Shown: positions 43,118 through 52,481 of the stretch, piece by piece | How positions within the stretch are numbered: the stretch's first letter is position 1 | How the letters are laid out: each line of letters opens with the position of its first letter | Source of the DNA: Natronobeatus ordinarius | Lineage (GTDB): Archaea > Halobacteriota > Halobacteria > Halobacteriales > Natrialbaceae | Assembly: GCF_024362485.1 (NCBI RefSeq) | Contig: NZ_CP101456.1 | Coordinates: 124,001-188,000, forward strand | Length of the DNA stretch: 64,000 nucleotides | Direction of reading: 5' to 3' | The notes under the pieces: generated by a model | Databases searched by the model: none | Told to the model about the DNA's origin: nothing | What the model saw: the letters and a program-made list of their open reading frames with translations, nothing else | Made by a program: the position numbers and the translations under genes

Positions 43118-45264
43118 ACGACGAGGGGGGCACGGACAGCCCGTCAGCAGGTTCGGGGCCATCCGTCCGCCGACTCGCCGACTGGAACGCCACGTCGCTG
43201 CGGGCGCTCACGGCCCAGTACGGGAGCCCGCTGTACGTCCTCGACCTCGAGCGCGTCCGCGAGAACGCCCGCCGACTCGAGGCGGCGTTCCCCGACGCCG
43301 AACGCCTCTACGCGGCGAAAGCCAACGCGCTCGGTGACGTCCTCGAGACGCTGCTCGCCGAGGGGGTCGGCATCGAGTGCGCCTCCGCCGGCGAACTCGA
43401 GCGCGCGCTGGCCGCCGGCGCCGCCGGCGAGCAGGTCCACTACACGGCCGTCAACCCCCCTGGGGCCGACCTCGACTACGCCGTCTCGGTCGCGGCCGAC
43501 CACCCGGACCTGACGGTCGTCGCCGGCGCGCGGGAGACGATCGACCGGCTCGCGGAACGAGGATACGACGGACGGCTCGCCCTCCGCGTCAATCCGGGCA
43601 TCGGCGCGGGCCACCACGAGAAGGTCCGCGTCGGGACCGACGCCAAGTTCGGCGTTCCCTACGACGACGCCCTCGAGATCGCCGCCGAGGCGGCCGACCG
43701 CGGCTTCGAGGTCGTCGGCGTCCACGCCCACGTCGGCTCCGGCGTCTCCGCCGACCAGCTCGAGGCCCACCGCGAGTTCGTCTCCCGCATCAGCGAGCTC
43801 GCCCGCGAGGTCGAGCGCGAGGTGGGCTCGCTCGAGTTCGTCGACGTCGGCGGCGGCTTCGGCGTTCCCTACCACGAGGACGAAGAGCCACTCGACCTCG
43901 AGCCCGTCGCCGAGGCGACCCGCGAGGCGCTCGGCGACGTGGACGCCCGACTTGCCGTCGAGCCCGGCCGATATTTCGTCGCCGACGCCGGCGTGCTGCT
44001 GACGCGGGTCAATACGGTGAAGAAGGCTCCGGAGACGACCGTCGTCGGCGTCGACGCCGGCATGACGACGCTGCTGCGACCGGCGATGTACGACGCCTCC
44101 CACGCCATCCGGAATCTCGAGGCCGACGCGGCCGACCGGCCCTCGAGCCCGCAGACGATCACGGGGCCGATCTGTGAGAGTTCGGACGTCTTCTGTGAGA
44201 ACCGCGAGCTGCCCGCGAGCGCCCGCGGCGACCGGCTCGCGATCGGCAACGCGGGTGCGTACGGCTACGAGATGGCCAACCAGTACAACTCCCGGCCGCG
44301 GCCGGCGTCGGTCGTCCTCGACGGCGGGGAGCCGCGGCTGGCTCGAGCGCGCGAGACGGTCGCGGACGTGACGCGACCCGAACGCCGCGCCCGGGACGGC
44401 GACGCGACCGGCGACGAGCGCGACGTGAACCTCGAGCGAGAGACCGTCGCCTTCGAGAAGTACCACGGCACGAGCAACGACTTCCTGATCGTCGACGCCG
44501 ACGACCCCGTCCCCGACCGGAGCGCGCTCGCAGTTCGCGAGTGTGACCGCGAGAGGGGCGTCGGCGCGGACGGCATCCTCTTTCTGGGGCTTCGCCCCCG
44601 AGCCTCCCCGCCGCGGGTCGAGATGACGCTCTTCCAGCCCGACGGGGGCACCGCCGAAATGTGTGGCAACGGTGCGCGCTGTGCCGCCGAGTGGGCGATG
44701 CGTCGGACGGGGGCCGAGCGCGTGGTCGTCGACACGCCGTCGGGCGCCCGGCGGGCCGAACGCGTCGACGGCGAGGTCGCCATCGAGATGGGCCAGCCGA
44801 CGTTCGCACCCGAGGCGATCCCCGTCGAGGCCGACGAGCCGGTGGTCGAAACCGAGATCGAGGGCCTCGAGGTCTCCGTCGTCAACACCGGCGTCCCCCA
44901 CGCCGTCGCGTTCGTCGACGACGTCGACGCGGTCGACCTCGAGTCGGTCGCGCCGCCGGTCCGTCACGCCGAGGCCTTCCCGCAGGGGACGAACGTCGTC
45001 CTCGCGAGCGTCGACGACGACGGCTTCCGCCAGCGAACGTTCGAACGCGGCGTCGAGGGCGAGACCGACTCCTGTGGCACCGGCGCAGTCGCGATCGCCG
45101 CGGTCGCGCGGGAACTCGGGCTGACCGACGCCGCCGACCTCGCCGTTCGCCCGCCTGGCGGCGACCTCCGGGTGACGGTGGACGATCGGGGCGTCGCCTC
45201 GCTCGTCGGCCCGGTCGAACGCGAGTTCGACGGCGAGGTGCGCGTTTCGGAGGCCGAATCGTGA
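43114..45264 (+). CDS. lysA/dapF: LysA-DapF fusion: diaminopimelate decarboxylase / diaminopimelate epimerase
   Basis: This 716-residue open frame has no stop between two enzymes. Residues about 20-425 are LysA: PLYVLDLERVRENARRLE, PLP Lys69 in YAAKANAL, HAHVGSG, GGGFGVPY and CESSDVFCE. Residues about 445-716 are DapF: EKYHGTSNDFLIVDAD, catalytic Cys517 in GGTAEMCGNGARC and Cys654 in ETDSCGTGAVA. The linker (about 425-444) is charged. Both catalytic sets are complete. DapF makes meso-DAP from LL-DAP, and LysA decarboxylates it, so the two act in succession. An internal GTG at residue 438 could allow separate DapF synthesis. Confidence 0.93.
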   Translation: MNDEGGTDSPSAGSGPSVRRLADWNATSLRALTAQYGSPLYVLDLERVRENARRLEAAFPDAERLYAAKANALGDVLETLLAEGVGIECASAGELERALAAGAAGEQVHYTAVNPPGADLDYAVSVAADHPDLTVVAGARETIDRLAERGYDGRLALRVNPGIGAGHHEKVRVGTDAKFGVPYDDALEIAAEAADRGFEVVGVHAHVGSGVSADQLEAHREFVSRISELAREVEREVGSLEFVDVGGGFGVPYHEDEEPLDLEPVAEATREALGDVDARLAVEPGRYFVADAGVLLTRVNTVKKAPETTVVGVDAGMTTLLRPAMYDASHAIRNLEADAADRPSSPQTITGPICESSDVFCENRELPASARGDRLAIGNAGAYGYEMANQYNSRPRPASVVLDGGEPRLARARETVADVTRPERRARDGDATGDERDVNLERETVAFEKYHGTSNDFLIVDADDPVPDRSALAVRECDRERGVGADGILFLGLRPRASPPRVEMTLFQPDGGTAEMCGNGARCAAEWAMRRTGAERVVVDTPSGARRAERVDGEVAIEMGQPTFAPEAIPVEADEPVVETEIEGLEVSVVNTGVPHAVAFVDDVDAVDLESVAPPVRHAEAFPQGTNVVLASVDDDGFRQRTFERGVEGETDSCGTGAVAIAAVARELGLTDAADLAVRPPGGDLRVTVDDRGVASLVGPVEREFDGEVRVSEAES

Positions 45265-46406
45265 GCGCGACCGCCGACTTCGACCCGATCACGTTTCTCG
45301 AGGACGCCGTCGCGACCGCCTCCCACGAGGACGTGGGACCGATGCGCGACGTGCTGTGCGAGACGCTCGAGGACAACGGCGTCGAGCCCCGCGTCGACGA
45401 GGCGGGGAACGTGCTGGCGAGCCGCGGCGACGACGCCGGCGACGAGGGCAGTGGAGAAGGCGCACACGTCGTCCTGAACACGCACATCGATACGGTCTCA
45501 CCACACGTCCCGCTCGAGGTCGACGAGTCAGCCGGCGTGATCCGTGGCCGGGGCTCCTGTGACGCGAAGGGACCGCTCGCCGCTTTGCTGTCGGCGTTTC
45601 TCTCTGCCGACCTCGACACTGGCCGGCTCACGCTCGCGATCACGCCCGACGAGGAGGTACTGTCGACGGGCGCTCACGCGCTCGTCTCGCGCGAGGACTC
45701 GTCGATCCGGACGGCCGACGCCGTGATCGTCGGCGAGCCCACCGACCTCGACGTCTGCACCGCCGCGAAAGGTCGGTTCGAGGGGACGATCGCGCTCTCG
45801 GGGGCGAACGCCCACGCGGCCGAGCCCCAGAGCGGAATCAACGCGGTCGCGGCGCTCGAATCCGTCCTCGGGGCGTTGAAGACGTTCGACGAGCGCGAGG
45901 ACGCCCCACCCGAGCACCCACGACTGGGCGCGGCGACGCTCACCCCCACCGTCGTCGAGGGCGGAACGGCGACGAACCAGGTGCCCGCCGACTGCCGGCT
46001 GACGGTCGACCGTCGAAGCGTCCCCCCAGAAACTGCCGAGGGCTTTCGGACGGCGCTGTGTGACCACCTGCGGACAGCCGTCCCGGACGACGTGGCTGTC
46101 GACTTCGCGTTCGCCGAGCGCCAGACGCCCTTCCTCGAGGCGTGGGAAACCGACCCCGAGGAAACGGTTGCCCGCGAACTCGCGACAGCGAGCGGAGGGA
46201 GACGGCGCCCGTTCACCGCCGCCACCGAGGCGTCGTACTTCGCCGCCCACGCGCCGACGGTCGTCTTCGGCCCCGGCGTCCTCGCTGACGATGAGGGCGC
46301 CGTCGCCCACGCCCCACGGGAGTACGTGCCAAGGGCAGACGTGCTGGCGGCGGCCGAGGCGCTCGAGCGAGTGCTCTCGCGGCTGCTCGCTGACGGCCCG
46401 CGGTAG
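45261..46406 (+). CDS. dapE: Succinyl-diaminopimelate desuccinylase-like M20 peptidase
   Basis: This 381-residue metal enzyme has the ligands NTHIDTVSPH (HxD), GRGSCDAKGPLAALL, TPDEEVLSTG (catalytic Glu), VIVGEPTDLDV and a late EGAVAHAPREYVP His. In the operon it should remove succinate from N-succinyl-LL-DAP. LysK-type specificity for an amino-group carrier protein is the main alternative, but no carrier gene is seen. The start is GTG at 45261, overlapping the dapF stop. It ends the operon. Confidence 0.92.
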   Translation: MSATADFDPITFLEDAVATASHEDVGPMRDVLCETLEDNGVEPRVDEAGNVLASRGDDAGDEGSGEGAHVVLNTHIDTVSPHVPLEVDESAGVIRGRGSCDAKGPLAALLSAFLSADLDTGRLTLAITPDEEVLSTGAHALVSREDSSIRTADAVIVGEPTDLDVCTAAKGRFEGTIALSGANAHAAEPQSGINAVAALESVLGALKTFDEREDAPPEHPRLGAATLTPTVVEGGTATNQVPADCRLTVDRRSVPPETAEGFRTALCDHLRTAVPDDVAVDFAFAERQTPFLEAWETDPEETVARELATASGGRRRPFTAATEASYFAAHAPTVVFGPGVLADDEGAVAHAPREYVPRADVLAAAEALERVLSRLLADGPR

Positions 46407-46486
46407 CCTGCCGGACGGCGACGCTCGTCGGCCGTGGGCGACCGATACATACGTTCATAACAGTCGCATCGAAACCCGATTGTAGA

Positions 46487-49123
46487 ATGACAGGTGTGGG
46501 GGTGAGCACACCGACGGTGATCATCTCGGCGACGACGGCCGTCGCGGCCGTCTTCACGGCAGTCACGTGGCGATACCGTGACGAGCCCGGCGGTCGAACG
46601 CTTACGCTGTGTCTCCTCGTCCTCGTCGGCTGGGGCGTCAGCTACACGCTCGCACTCACGACGCCCTCGCTCGAGCGGACGGCCGACTGGCTCCGCCTCG
46701 TGTTCGCGACGTTCGCGCTCGTCCCGCCCCTCTGGCTCGGTTTCGTCGTCCAGTACACGGGTCGTGACGAGCTGTTCTCACGAACGGTCGCCGTCGTCCT
46801 GTTCGGACTGCCGATCGTGACCGCCGCGACGGCACTGAGCCCGTGGTTCGACCCCCTCCTGGTCAGCGACCTGTCGATCGAACCGAACGCGACGCTCGCC
46901 GTCTCCGCGGGACCGATACTCGTGGCGACGTTCGTGTTCGCGTACCTCCTGATGTTGTTCGCGACGCTGTTGCTCGTCCAGCTCTTTCTCCGGGCGCGTC
47001 ACCTCTACCGCGGCCAGGCCGTCGCGATCCTCGCGGCCGCGGCCTTCCCGTGGGCGGGCAACGTCTTCTACCTGACCGGCGTCTTCACCGGCCTCGACCT
47101 CACCGGCGCCCTGTTCGTTGTCTCGGCAGCGACGATGACGCTTGCCCTCGCTCGGTTTCGACTCCTCGACCCGATTCCGACCGGCCACCGGACCGTCCTC
47201 GAGCGCCTGACCGACGGCGTCGTCGTCCTCACCGACGACTGGCGAATCGGCGACGCGAACCCGGCCGCGCGGTGGCTGCTCGACGTCGACGACCCGGTCG
47301 GAAACCGAATCGACGCCCTCCTCGAGTCCTGGCCGTTCGACCGCGACGTCGAGACGGTCACCGACTGGCGCGAACTCCCCGTCACGATCGACGGCGAGAC
47401 GCGGTTTCTCGAGGCCCAGGTGCGACCCTTCCGCGATCACCACAACCGAATCGTCGGCCGTGCGGTCACGCTCCGCGACGTTACGGGCCACAAACGGCGC
47501 GAACTGGCCCTCGAACGGTACGAGACGATCTACGAGTCGATCCGCGAACCCGTGTTCGTTCTCGACGCCGACGGCCGGTTTTCGATCGTCAACGACCCCT
47601 TCCTGACGCTGCTCGAGGCCGACGAGACGGCGGTGCTCGGCGAGCGACCGACGGCGGTGTTCGACCTCGAGGCCGACTGGCCCGCCGACGCGCCGGGAAC
47701 CGACGGCGACCGACTCGAGGCCGACGTCGTGACGAGCGCCGCCCCCGTACCGTGTGAGATCGAACTCGCGCCCGTAACCCCCTCGTCGGACGCCGACACC
47801 GAGGGCTGGGTCGGCGTCGTCCGTGACGTCTCTCGCCGAAAGGCCGCCGAGCGCGACCTCGCCGAGACCGCCGAGACGCTCGAGTCGGTGATCACCGCCT
47901 CGCCGGTCGGCGTGATCGCCTGCGACCGCGAGGGAACGATCGAGCTGTGGAACCCGGCCGCCGAGTCGATCCTCGGCTGGCGCACCGACGAGGCGATCGG
48001 CCGACGGCTACCGATCGCCGACGACGCCAACGATCCCCTGCCCGTCGTCGACGCCGCACGGCTCGACCGGCTGTGTGAACTCCCGCTCGAGGACGTCCCC
48101 ACGGCGCGAATCGAACTCGAACTCCGGCGGGCCGACGACGCCCGGATCGACGCGTCGGTCGCGCTTGCACGACGCCACGGTCCGGACGCCACCGTCGACG
48201 GCTACGTCGCCGTCGTCGACGACATCACGGAACGCAAAGCCCGCGAACGGACCCTCCGCCGCCAGAACGAACGCCTCGAAACGTTCGCGAGCGTCCTCAG
48301 TCACGACCTGCGTAACCCGCTCGCGATCGCGACCGGCTTCACCGAGGTGGCCCGGGAAACCGGCGACGTCGACGAACTCGAGCGCGTCGAGGCCGCCCTC
48401 GACCGAATGACCGAAATCGTCGACGACCTCCTCGAACTCGCACGCGCGGGCGAAGAGATCGGCGCGACGAACAGCTGCTCACTCCGCTCGGCCGCCCGCG
48501 ACGCCTGGGAGACCACCGACACCGGCGAGACACGCCTCGAGATCGGAGACAGCCGACTGATCGAAGCCGACCGGACGCGACTCGTGCAGCTGCTCGAGAA
48601 CCTGTTCCGGAACGCGGTGGAGCATAGCTCCACGAGCCCTCGTTCGAACGCTCACGAGGACGCCGTGGAACACAGTTCCACGAGCCCTCGTTCGAACGCT
48701 CACGAGGACGCCGTGGAACACAGTTCCACGAGCCCTGACTCACAGGCTCGTCAGGACGCCGTGGAGCATAGCTCCACGAGCCCTCGTTCGAAGACTCACG
48801 AGGACGCCGTAAAACACGGGAAGACGCAGAAACAGGCGTTCGACGGGAACGAATCGACGACCAGAACCCCCGTGACGGTGACCGTCGAGGCGACCGCCGA
48901 CGGGTTCGCCGTCTCGGACGACGGAGCCGGCATCCCGCCCGACGAGCGCGAGGCAGTGTTCGAACGAGGGTACACGACCGACGCCGACGGCACCGGCCTC
49001 GGACTCGCCATCGTCCGAGAGATCGCCGAGGGCCACGGCTGGACGATCACCCTGACCGAGAGCGACGCCGGCGGCGCACGGTTCGAGTTCGCCGTCTCGG
49101 ACCAGGGGTTTAGGAGCGACTAG
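46487..49123 (+). CDS. Multi-PAS sensor histidine kinase with internal 48-bp tandem repeats
   Basis: This 878-residue membrane kinase has an N-terminal seven-helix 7TM domain (about 1-225). PAS domains follow (about 225-330, 340-455 and 465-585; VFVLDADGRFSIVNDPFLTL, GVIACDREGTIELWNPAAES). The HisKA phospho-acceptor His is near 606 in VLSHDLRNPLAIATGFTEVA. HATPase elements are NLFRNAVEH (N-box, Asn709), DDGAGIP and GTGLGLAIVREIA. Four 16-residue repeats and a partial fifth (unit AVEHSSTSPRSNAHED) interrupt the ATPase domain right after the N-box at about 710-778. No response regulator is adjacent; the signal is unknown. Confidence 0.9.
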   Translation: MTGVGVSTPTVIISATTAVAAVFTAVTWRYRDEPGGRTLTLCLLVLVGWGVSYTLALTTPSLERTADWLRLVFATFALVPPLWLGFVVQYTGRDELFSRTVAVVLFGLPIVTAATALSPWFDPLLVSDLSIEPNATLAVSAGPILVATFVFAYLLMLFATLLLVQLFLRARHLYRGQAVAILAAAAFPWAGNVFYLTGVFTGLDLTGALFVVSAATMTLALARFRLLDPIPTGHRTVLERLTDGVVVLTDDWRIGDANPAARWLLDVDDPVGNRIDALLESWPFDRDVETVTDWRELPVTIDGETRFLEAQVRPFRDHHNRIVGRAVTLRDVTGHKRRELALERYETIYESIREPVFVLDADGRFSIVNDPFLTLLEADETAVLGERPTAVFDLEADWPADAPGTDGDRLEADVVTSAAPVPCEIELAPVTPSSDADTEGWVGVVRDVSRRKAAERDLAETAETLESVITASPVGVIACDREGTIELWNPAAESILGWRTDEAIGRRLPIADDANDPLPVVDAARLDRLCELPLEDVPTARIELELRRADDARIDASVALARRHGPDATVDGYVAVVDDITERKARERTLRRQNERLETFASVLSHDLRNPLAIATGFTEVARETGDVDELERVEAALDRMTEIVDDLLELARAGEEIGATNSCSLRSAARDAWETTDTGETRLEIGDSRLIEADRTRLVQLLENLFRNAVEHSSTSPRSNAHEDAVEHSSTSPRSNAHEDAVEHSSTSPDSQARQDAVEHSSTSPRSKTHEDAVKHGKTQKQAFDGNESTTRTPVTVTVEATADGFAVSDDGAGIPPDEREAVFERGYTTDADGTGLGLAIVREIAEGHGWTITLTESDAGGARFEFAVSDQGFRSD
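48614..48805 (+). repeat. 48-bp tandem repeat in the kinase ATPase domain
   Basis: Units begin at 48614, 48662, 48710 and 48758, with a partial fifth from 48806. Each opens with a perfect hairpin, GTGGAGC-ATA-GCTCCAC or GTGGAAC-ACA-GTTCCAC (unit 1 has GCGGTGG in place of GCCGTGG before it). The three base differences between types are synonymous (Glu, His and Ser codons). CGTTCGAACG, another palindrome, occurs in units 1 and 2. Confidence 0.9.
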
Positions 49124-49138
49124 GTCGTACTGGCCGCC

Positions 49139-50074
49139 GTGACCGAGTGTCTCTTCTACGGCGGCAAAGGCGGCGTCGGCAAAACGACCTGTGCAGCGGC
49201 CACGGGGCTCACCCTCGCCGAGACGGGCCGGCGGACGCTCGTCGTCTCGACCGATCCCGCCCACTCGCTGGCCGACGCCTTCGAGACCGACCTCGGTCCC
49301 GAGCCTCGCGAACTCCGTCCGAACCTCGAGGCGGTCGAGATCGACCCCGACACCCGGGCCGAGCGATACCAGCGCATCGCGACGGCACTCGCCGCCGACC
49401 TCCGAGCGGCCGGCATCCGCCTCGAGGACGAGGAGATCGACCGACTCTTCGCCGCCGGCACCCCGGCCGGGGGCGACGAACTCGCCGCGCTCGACCTGCT
49501 CGTCGAGTACGTCGACGACGGCCGCTGGGACGTCGTCGTCTTCGACACCGCACCGACGGGACACACTCTCCGGCTGTTCGACTTCCCCGAGGTGCTGGGA
49601 CTCGCCCTCGAGACGACCCGCTCGCTCCAGGGACAGGTTCGACGCCTCGGCGACGCCGCCCGCCGGATGACCCTCGGCCCGCTCTCGTACCTCTCAGGCC
49701 GCGATCGCGACGAGGGAATCGAGGAGCTGCAGGCACGACTCGAGCGCGCCCGCGACCTGCTCGTCGATCCCGAACGGACGACGTTCCGGATCGTGACGAT
49801 CCCCGAGACGATGGCCATCGCGGAGTCAGAACGCCTCCTCGAGCGGCTCCGCGAGGCCGGCGTCACCGTCGAGACGATCGTCGTCAACCGCGTCCTCGAG
49901 GAGGCCGACGCGGACTGTTCGCGCTGTCAGTCACGCCTGCACAGACACGACGAGCGCGTGGAGACCGTTCGTGAGACGTTTCCAGATCTCGAGGTACTCA
50001 CCCTTCCAGAGACGGACGGCGAGATCCACGGCCTCGAGACGCTATCGGCGATCGCCGACCGACTGCCGGAGTGA
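49139..50074 (+). CDS. ArsA/GET3-type ATPase
   Basis: This 311-residue P-loop ATPase has a deviant Walker A (GGKGGVGKTTCAAA), switch I (STDPAHSLADAF) and switch II (DTAPTGHTLRLFDFPE). A CSRCQSRLHRH segment at about residue 260 offers a zinc or metal site. It is closest to the ArsA/TRC40 family, which deliver tail-anchored proteins or export arsenite; no arsenic genes are nearby. It starts with GTG at 49139, 15 bases after the kinase, and could be cotranscribed. Confidence 0.9.
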   Translation: MTECLFYGGKGGVGKTTCAAATGLTLAETGRRTLVVSTDPAHSLADAFETDLGPEPRELRPNLEAVEIDPDTRAERYQRIATALAADLRAAGIRLEDEEIDRLFAAGTPAGGDELAALDLLVEYVDDGRWDVVVFDTAPTGHTLRLFDFPEVLGLALETTRSLQGQVRRLGDAARRMTLGPLSYLSGRDRDEGIEELQARLERARDLLVDPERTTFRIVTIPETMAIAESERLLERLREAGVTVETIVVNRVLEEADADCSRCQSRLHRHDERVETVRETFPDLEVLTLPETDGEIHGLETLSAIADRLPE

Positions 50075-50345
50075 TGCTGCGTAACTCCGCTGATCGTCTC
50101 GCGAACGGAGTGGACAGCCCCGAATCGTGTCGACACGCAGCGTCACGTCGACGCCCGAGCCGAGATAACAGCAGTCCGTTCCGACAGGCGAGAGCCGATG
50201 AGAACGCCAGCTGACAGAAACGCATCGCCGAACTCGTCGCCCCGGCGGCGACGGCCGTACGAGAATCTGGGACCACCTCGCCGAAGGACGCGGGGAGAGG
50301 CCGGGACGGTGAGCTTTTTGAGTAGTCCCTCCCTACGTTCTCCCC

Positions 50346-51053
50346 ATGACGACCGACCGTCCCGGTGACCGGGCCGACGACCGAACCCGGTCGATCCCGA
50401 CCGACCGCGAGTCACCCGTCGGCGCGCCGGTCATCCGGGGCGACGAATCGGTCACCGGATCACACGCCCGCCGAGCCATCCAGTTCGATCCGACCGATCC
50501 CGAAAGCGTCACCGAGGCTGCCGACACCGTTTCCCAGTTCGCCAACGGGGGCGCAGACGACGACCACCTCTATATGCTCCGCGGTGCAGCCGCCTGTGCC
50601 GCCCTCGTTCGGGGCGTCGGCTCCTACAAGGCCGCCGCCGAACGAGCCAGCGAGGCGGGCGAGGGCGACGCCGTCACCGTCTCGTTCATCCGTAAGTGGG
50701 CCCGCGTTCACGACCTCCCCCGGTCGGTCCGGCGACAGGTCGCCCTCGGACGAATCGCGCCGACCGCCGCGAAACACATCGCCCGCGTCGCTGGCGAGGC
50801 TCGCCTGCTGCTCGCCTGGGCCGTCCTCGACGGCGACCTGACCGTCCGCGAGGTCCGCAACGTCGCGAGCGCGATCAACAACGGCGTCCCCATCGCCGAG
50901 GCCCTCGCCGAGTACGACGTCACCCTCGGCGAACTCGAACTCACCCTCCCGCCAACCGTCTACCGCGACCTCAGACAACGAGCCTCCCTCGAGGGCGTCG
51001 AACCCGACGACCTCGTCGCCGACGCACTCGAGGCGTCCCTCGACGACCGCTAG
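50346..51053 (+). CDS. Conserved haloarchaeal protein, possible DNA-binding
   Basis: This 235-residue acidic protein has a disordered N-terminus (about 1-45), then GAAACAALVRGVGSYKAAAERA. A helical segment, SFIRKWARVHDLPRSVRRQV and APTAAKHIARVAGEARLLLA, resembles the KorB/ParB-type HTH and spacer. A C-terminal LPPTVYRDLRQRASLEGVEP follows. No family name is certain. It converges on the M20 gene with a 4-base overlap. TATA-like GCTTTTTGAG precedes the ATG by about 35 bases. Confidence 0.75.
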   Translation: MTTDRPGDRADDRTRSIPTDRESPVGAPVIRGDESVTGSHARRAIQFDPTDPESVTEAADTVSQFANGGADDDHLYMLRGAAACAALVRGVGSYKAAAERASEAGEGDAVTVSFIRKWARVHDLPRSVRRQVALGRIAPTAAKHIARVAGEARLLLAWAVLDGDLTVREVRNVASAINNGVPIAEALAEYDVTLGELELTLPPTVYRDLRQRASLEGVEPDDLVADALEASLDDR

Positions 51054-52312
51054 CGCTCCCCGGCGAAGAACGTTCGTGCCCCTCGTGCGATCGTCTCCCC
51101 TGCCGTCAACACTTCGGACCAATCGATCGTCTCGTCCGGGAAATGCGCCTGCTGGATACTGCCAGGTCCAAACAGTACCGTCGGAATCCCCGCCGCGACG
51201 TAGTGGCGACTGTCCGCACCGTACGTCGCCCCCCGAACGGCCGACTCCTCGAGTCCGACCTCGGCCATCGCCGACTGCACGGCGCCGACGACCGGTTCGT
51301 CAGGGTCGGTCTCGGCCGCCTCGAACTGAATCGAAAAGCGCTCGAACTCGGGTGGGTTCGACTCGAGCCACGGCTCGTCGTCGACGACCGACGCGAGCCG
51401 CGCCTCGAACTCGCGTTCGACCTCGTCGACCGTTTCTCCCGGCGCGACGCCGATTCGAATCTCCGCGACCAGCTCGTCCGGCACCGTCGACGCCCACGAC
51501 CCCGCCTCGACCGTCCCGAAACAGACCGGCCACGGCGTCGGGAACGCCTCGTAGAGCGGATGGCTCACTCGCTCACCGCGCTCGGCCTCGAGGTCCATAA
51601 ACGCCCGTCGGATCCGTTCGAAGTGCTCCAGCACCGACTCGCCGTGCCACCGCGTCGCCGCGTGCGCCGACCGTCCCTCTAGGCGGAGCCGCGTCATCAG
51701 ACTTCCCTCCGTCGCCGTGATCGGTCGCAGCTCGGTCGGTTCGGCGACGATCGCTGCGTCACGGTCGAACGGGTACGGATTCGACAGCGCCGCCGCAGCC
51801 GCGCCGATGCCACCCTCTTCCTCGCCGACGACGCTCTCGACGACGACCCGCCCGTCGATGTCGGTTCCCGTCTCCGCGAGGTGGCGCGCCGCGAAGACGC
51901 ACGCCGCCAGCCCACACTTCATGTCCACCGCACCGCGAGCGGTGAGCCGGTCACCGTCCCATCGGGGCTCGAACGGGTTCCCGCTCCAGGCGCTCTCTCG
52001 TCCCGCTGGCACGACGTCGACGTGTCCGTTCAACACCAGCGTCGGCCCGGCATCGGGATCACCGAACTCGAGCACGCCCGCAACGCTCGGCCGCCCCGAC
52101 GTTTGAATCGCCTCCGGATCGTCGGGAAACGACGGATGGGAAGCCAGCTGGGCTGCCTCGGCGACCCACTCATACGTCTCGAAGCCGAACGCCTCGAGTC
52201 GCTCGCGAAGCCACTCCTGAGCCGGCGCTTCGTTCCCGGCCGTCGTCTCGAACCGGAGCAGTCGCTCCGCGAACGATCGCAGTTCGTCGTCCCAGTCGTC
52301 GGCGAAGTCCAT
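51050..52312 (-). CDS. M20 family metallopeptidase (ArgE/DapE/ACY1-type)
   Basis: This 420-residue zinc hydrolase has VLNGHVDVVPAG (HxD), GRGAVDMKCGLAACVFA-type region (LTARGAVDMKCG), VVGEEEGGIGAAAA (catalytic Glu), AIVAEPTELRPITA and a dimerisation domain at about 180-300. It deacylates N-acyl amino acids or cleaves dipeptides; substrate unknown. It is separate from the lysine operon M20 enzyme. It lies next to tRNA-Lys, in the opposite orientation. Confidence 0.9.
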   Translation of the reverse strand: MDFADDWDDELRSFAERLLRFETTAGNEAPAQEWLRERLEAFGFETYEWVAEAAQLASHPSFPDDPEAIQTSGRPSVAGVLEFGDPDAGPTLVLNGHVDVVPAGRESAWSGNPFEPRWDGDRLTARGAVDMKCGLAACVFAARHLAETGTDIDGRVVVESVVGEEEGGIGAAAAALSNPYPFDRDAAIVAEPTELRPITATEGSLMTRLRLEGRSAHAATRWHGESVLEHFERIRRAFMDLEAERGERVSHPLYEAFPTPWPVCFGTVEAGSWASTVPDELVAEIRIGVAPGETVDEVEREFEARLASVVDDEPWLESNPPEFERFSIQFEAAETDPDEPVVGAVQSAMAEVGLEESAVRGATYGADSRHYVAAGIPTVLFGPGSIQQAHFPDETIDWSEVLTAGETIARGARTFFAGER

Positions 52313-52373
52313 ACTCGAGGACTCTCACCGGTACAGTTCAACACACCGCTCTCCGGGTCGACGAAGAAAGAAA

Positions 52374-52384
52374 CGTTTAACCAC
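52374..52384 (+). promoter_or_regulatory. TATA box of tRNA-Lys
   Basis: CGTTTAACC lies about 24-34 bases upstream of the mature tRNA 5' end at 52408. Confidence 0.5.
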
Positions 52385-52407
52385 CACTCGACGGAATGAT
52401 GAACCGA

Positions 52408-52481
52408 GGGCCGGTAGCTCAGTCCGGCAGAGCATCTGGCTTTTAACCAGACGGTCGCGTGTTCAAATCGCGCCCGGCCCG
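52408..52481 (+). tRNA. tRNA-Lys (anticodon TTT)
   Basis: The 74-base cloverleaf has acceptor GGGCCGG/CCGGCCC, anticodon stem TCTGG/CCAGA, anticodon loop CTTTTAA (TTT at 52442-52444) and T-loop GTTCAAATC. The discriminator base is G. The last 21 bases recur exactly at 52840-52860. Confidence 0.95.

Noticed and set aside
43144-44967. Minus-strand frame of 607 codons
   Set aside because: It is antisense to the LysA-DapF fusion; only the plus strand shows enzyme motifs.
48614-48805. Tandem repeat as a CRISPR array
   Set aside because: The units are contiguous with no unique spacers, stay in frame inside a kinase gene, and no cas genes are present.
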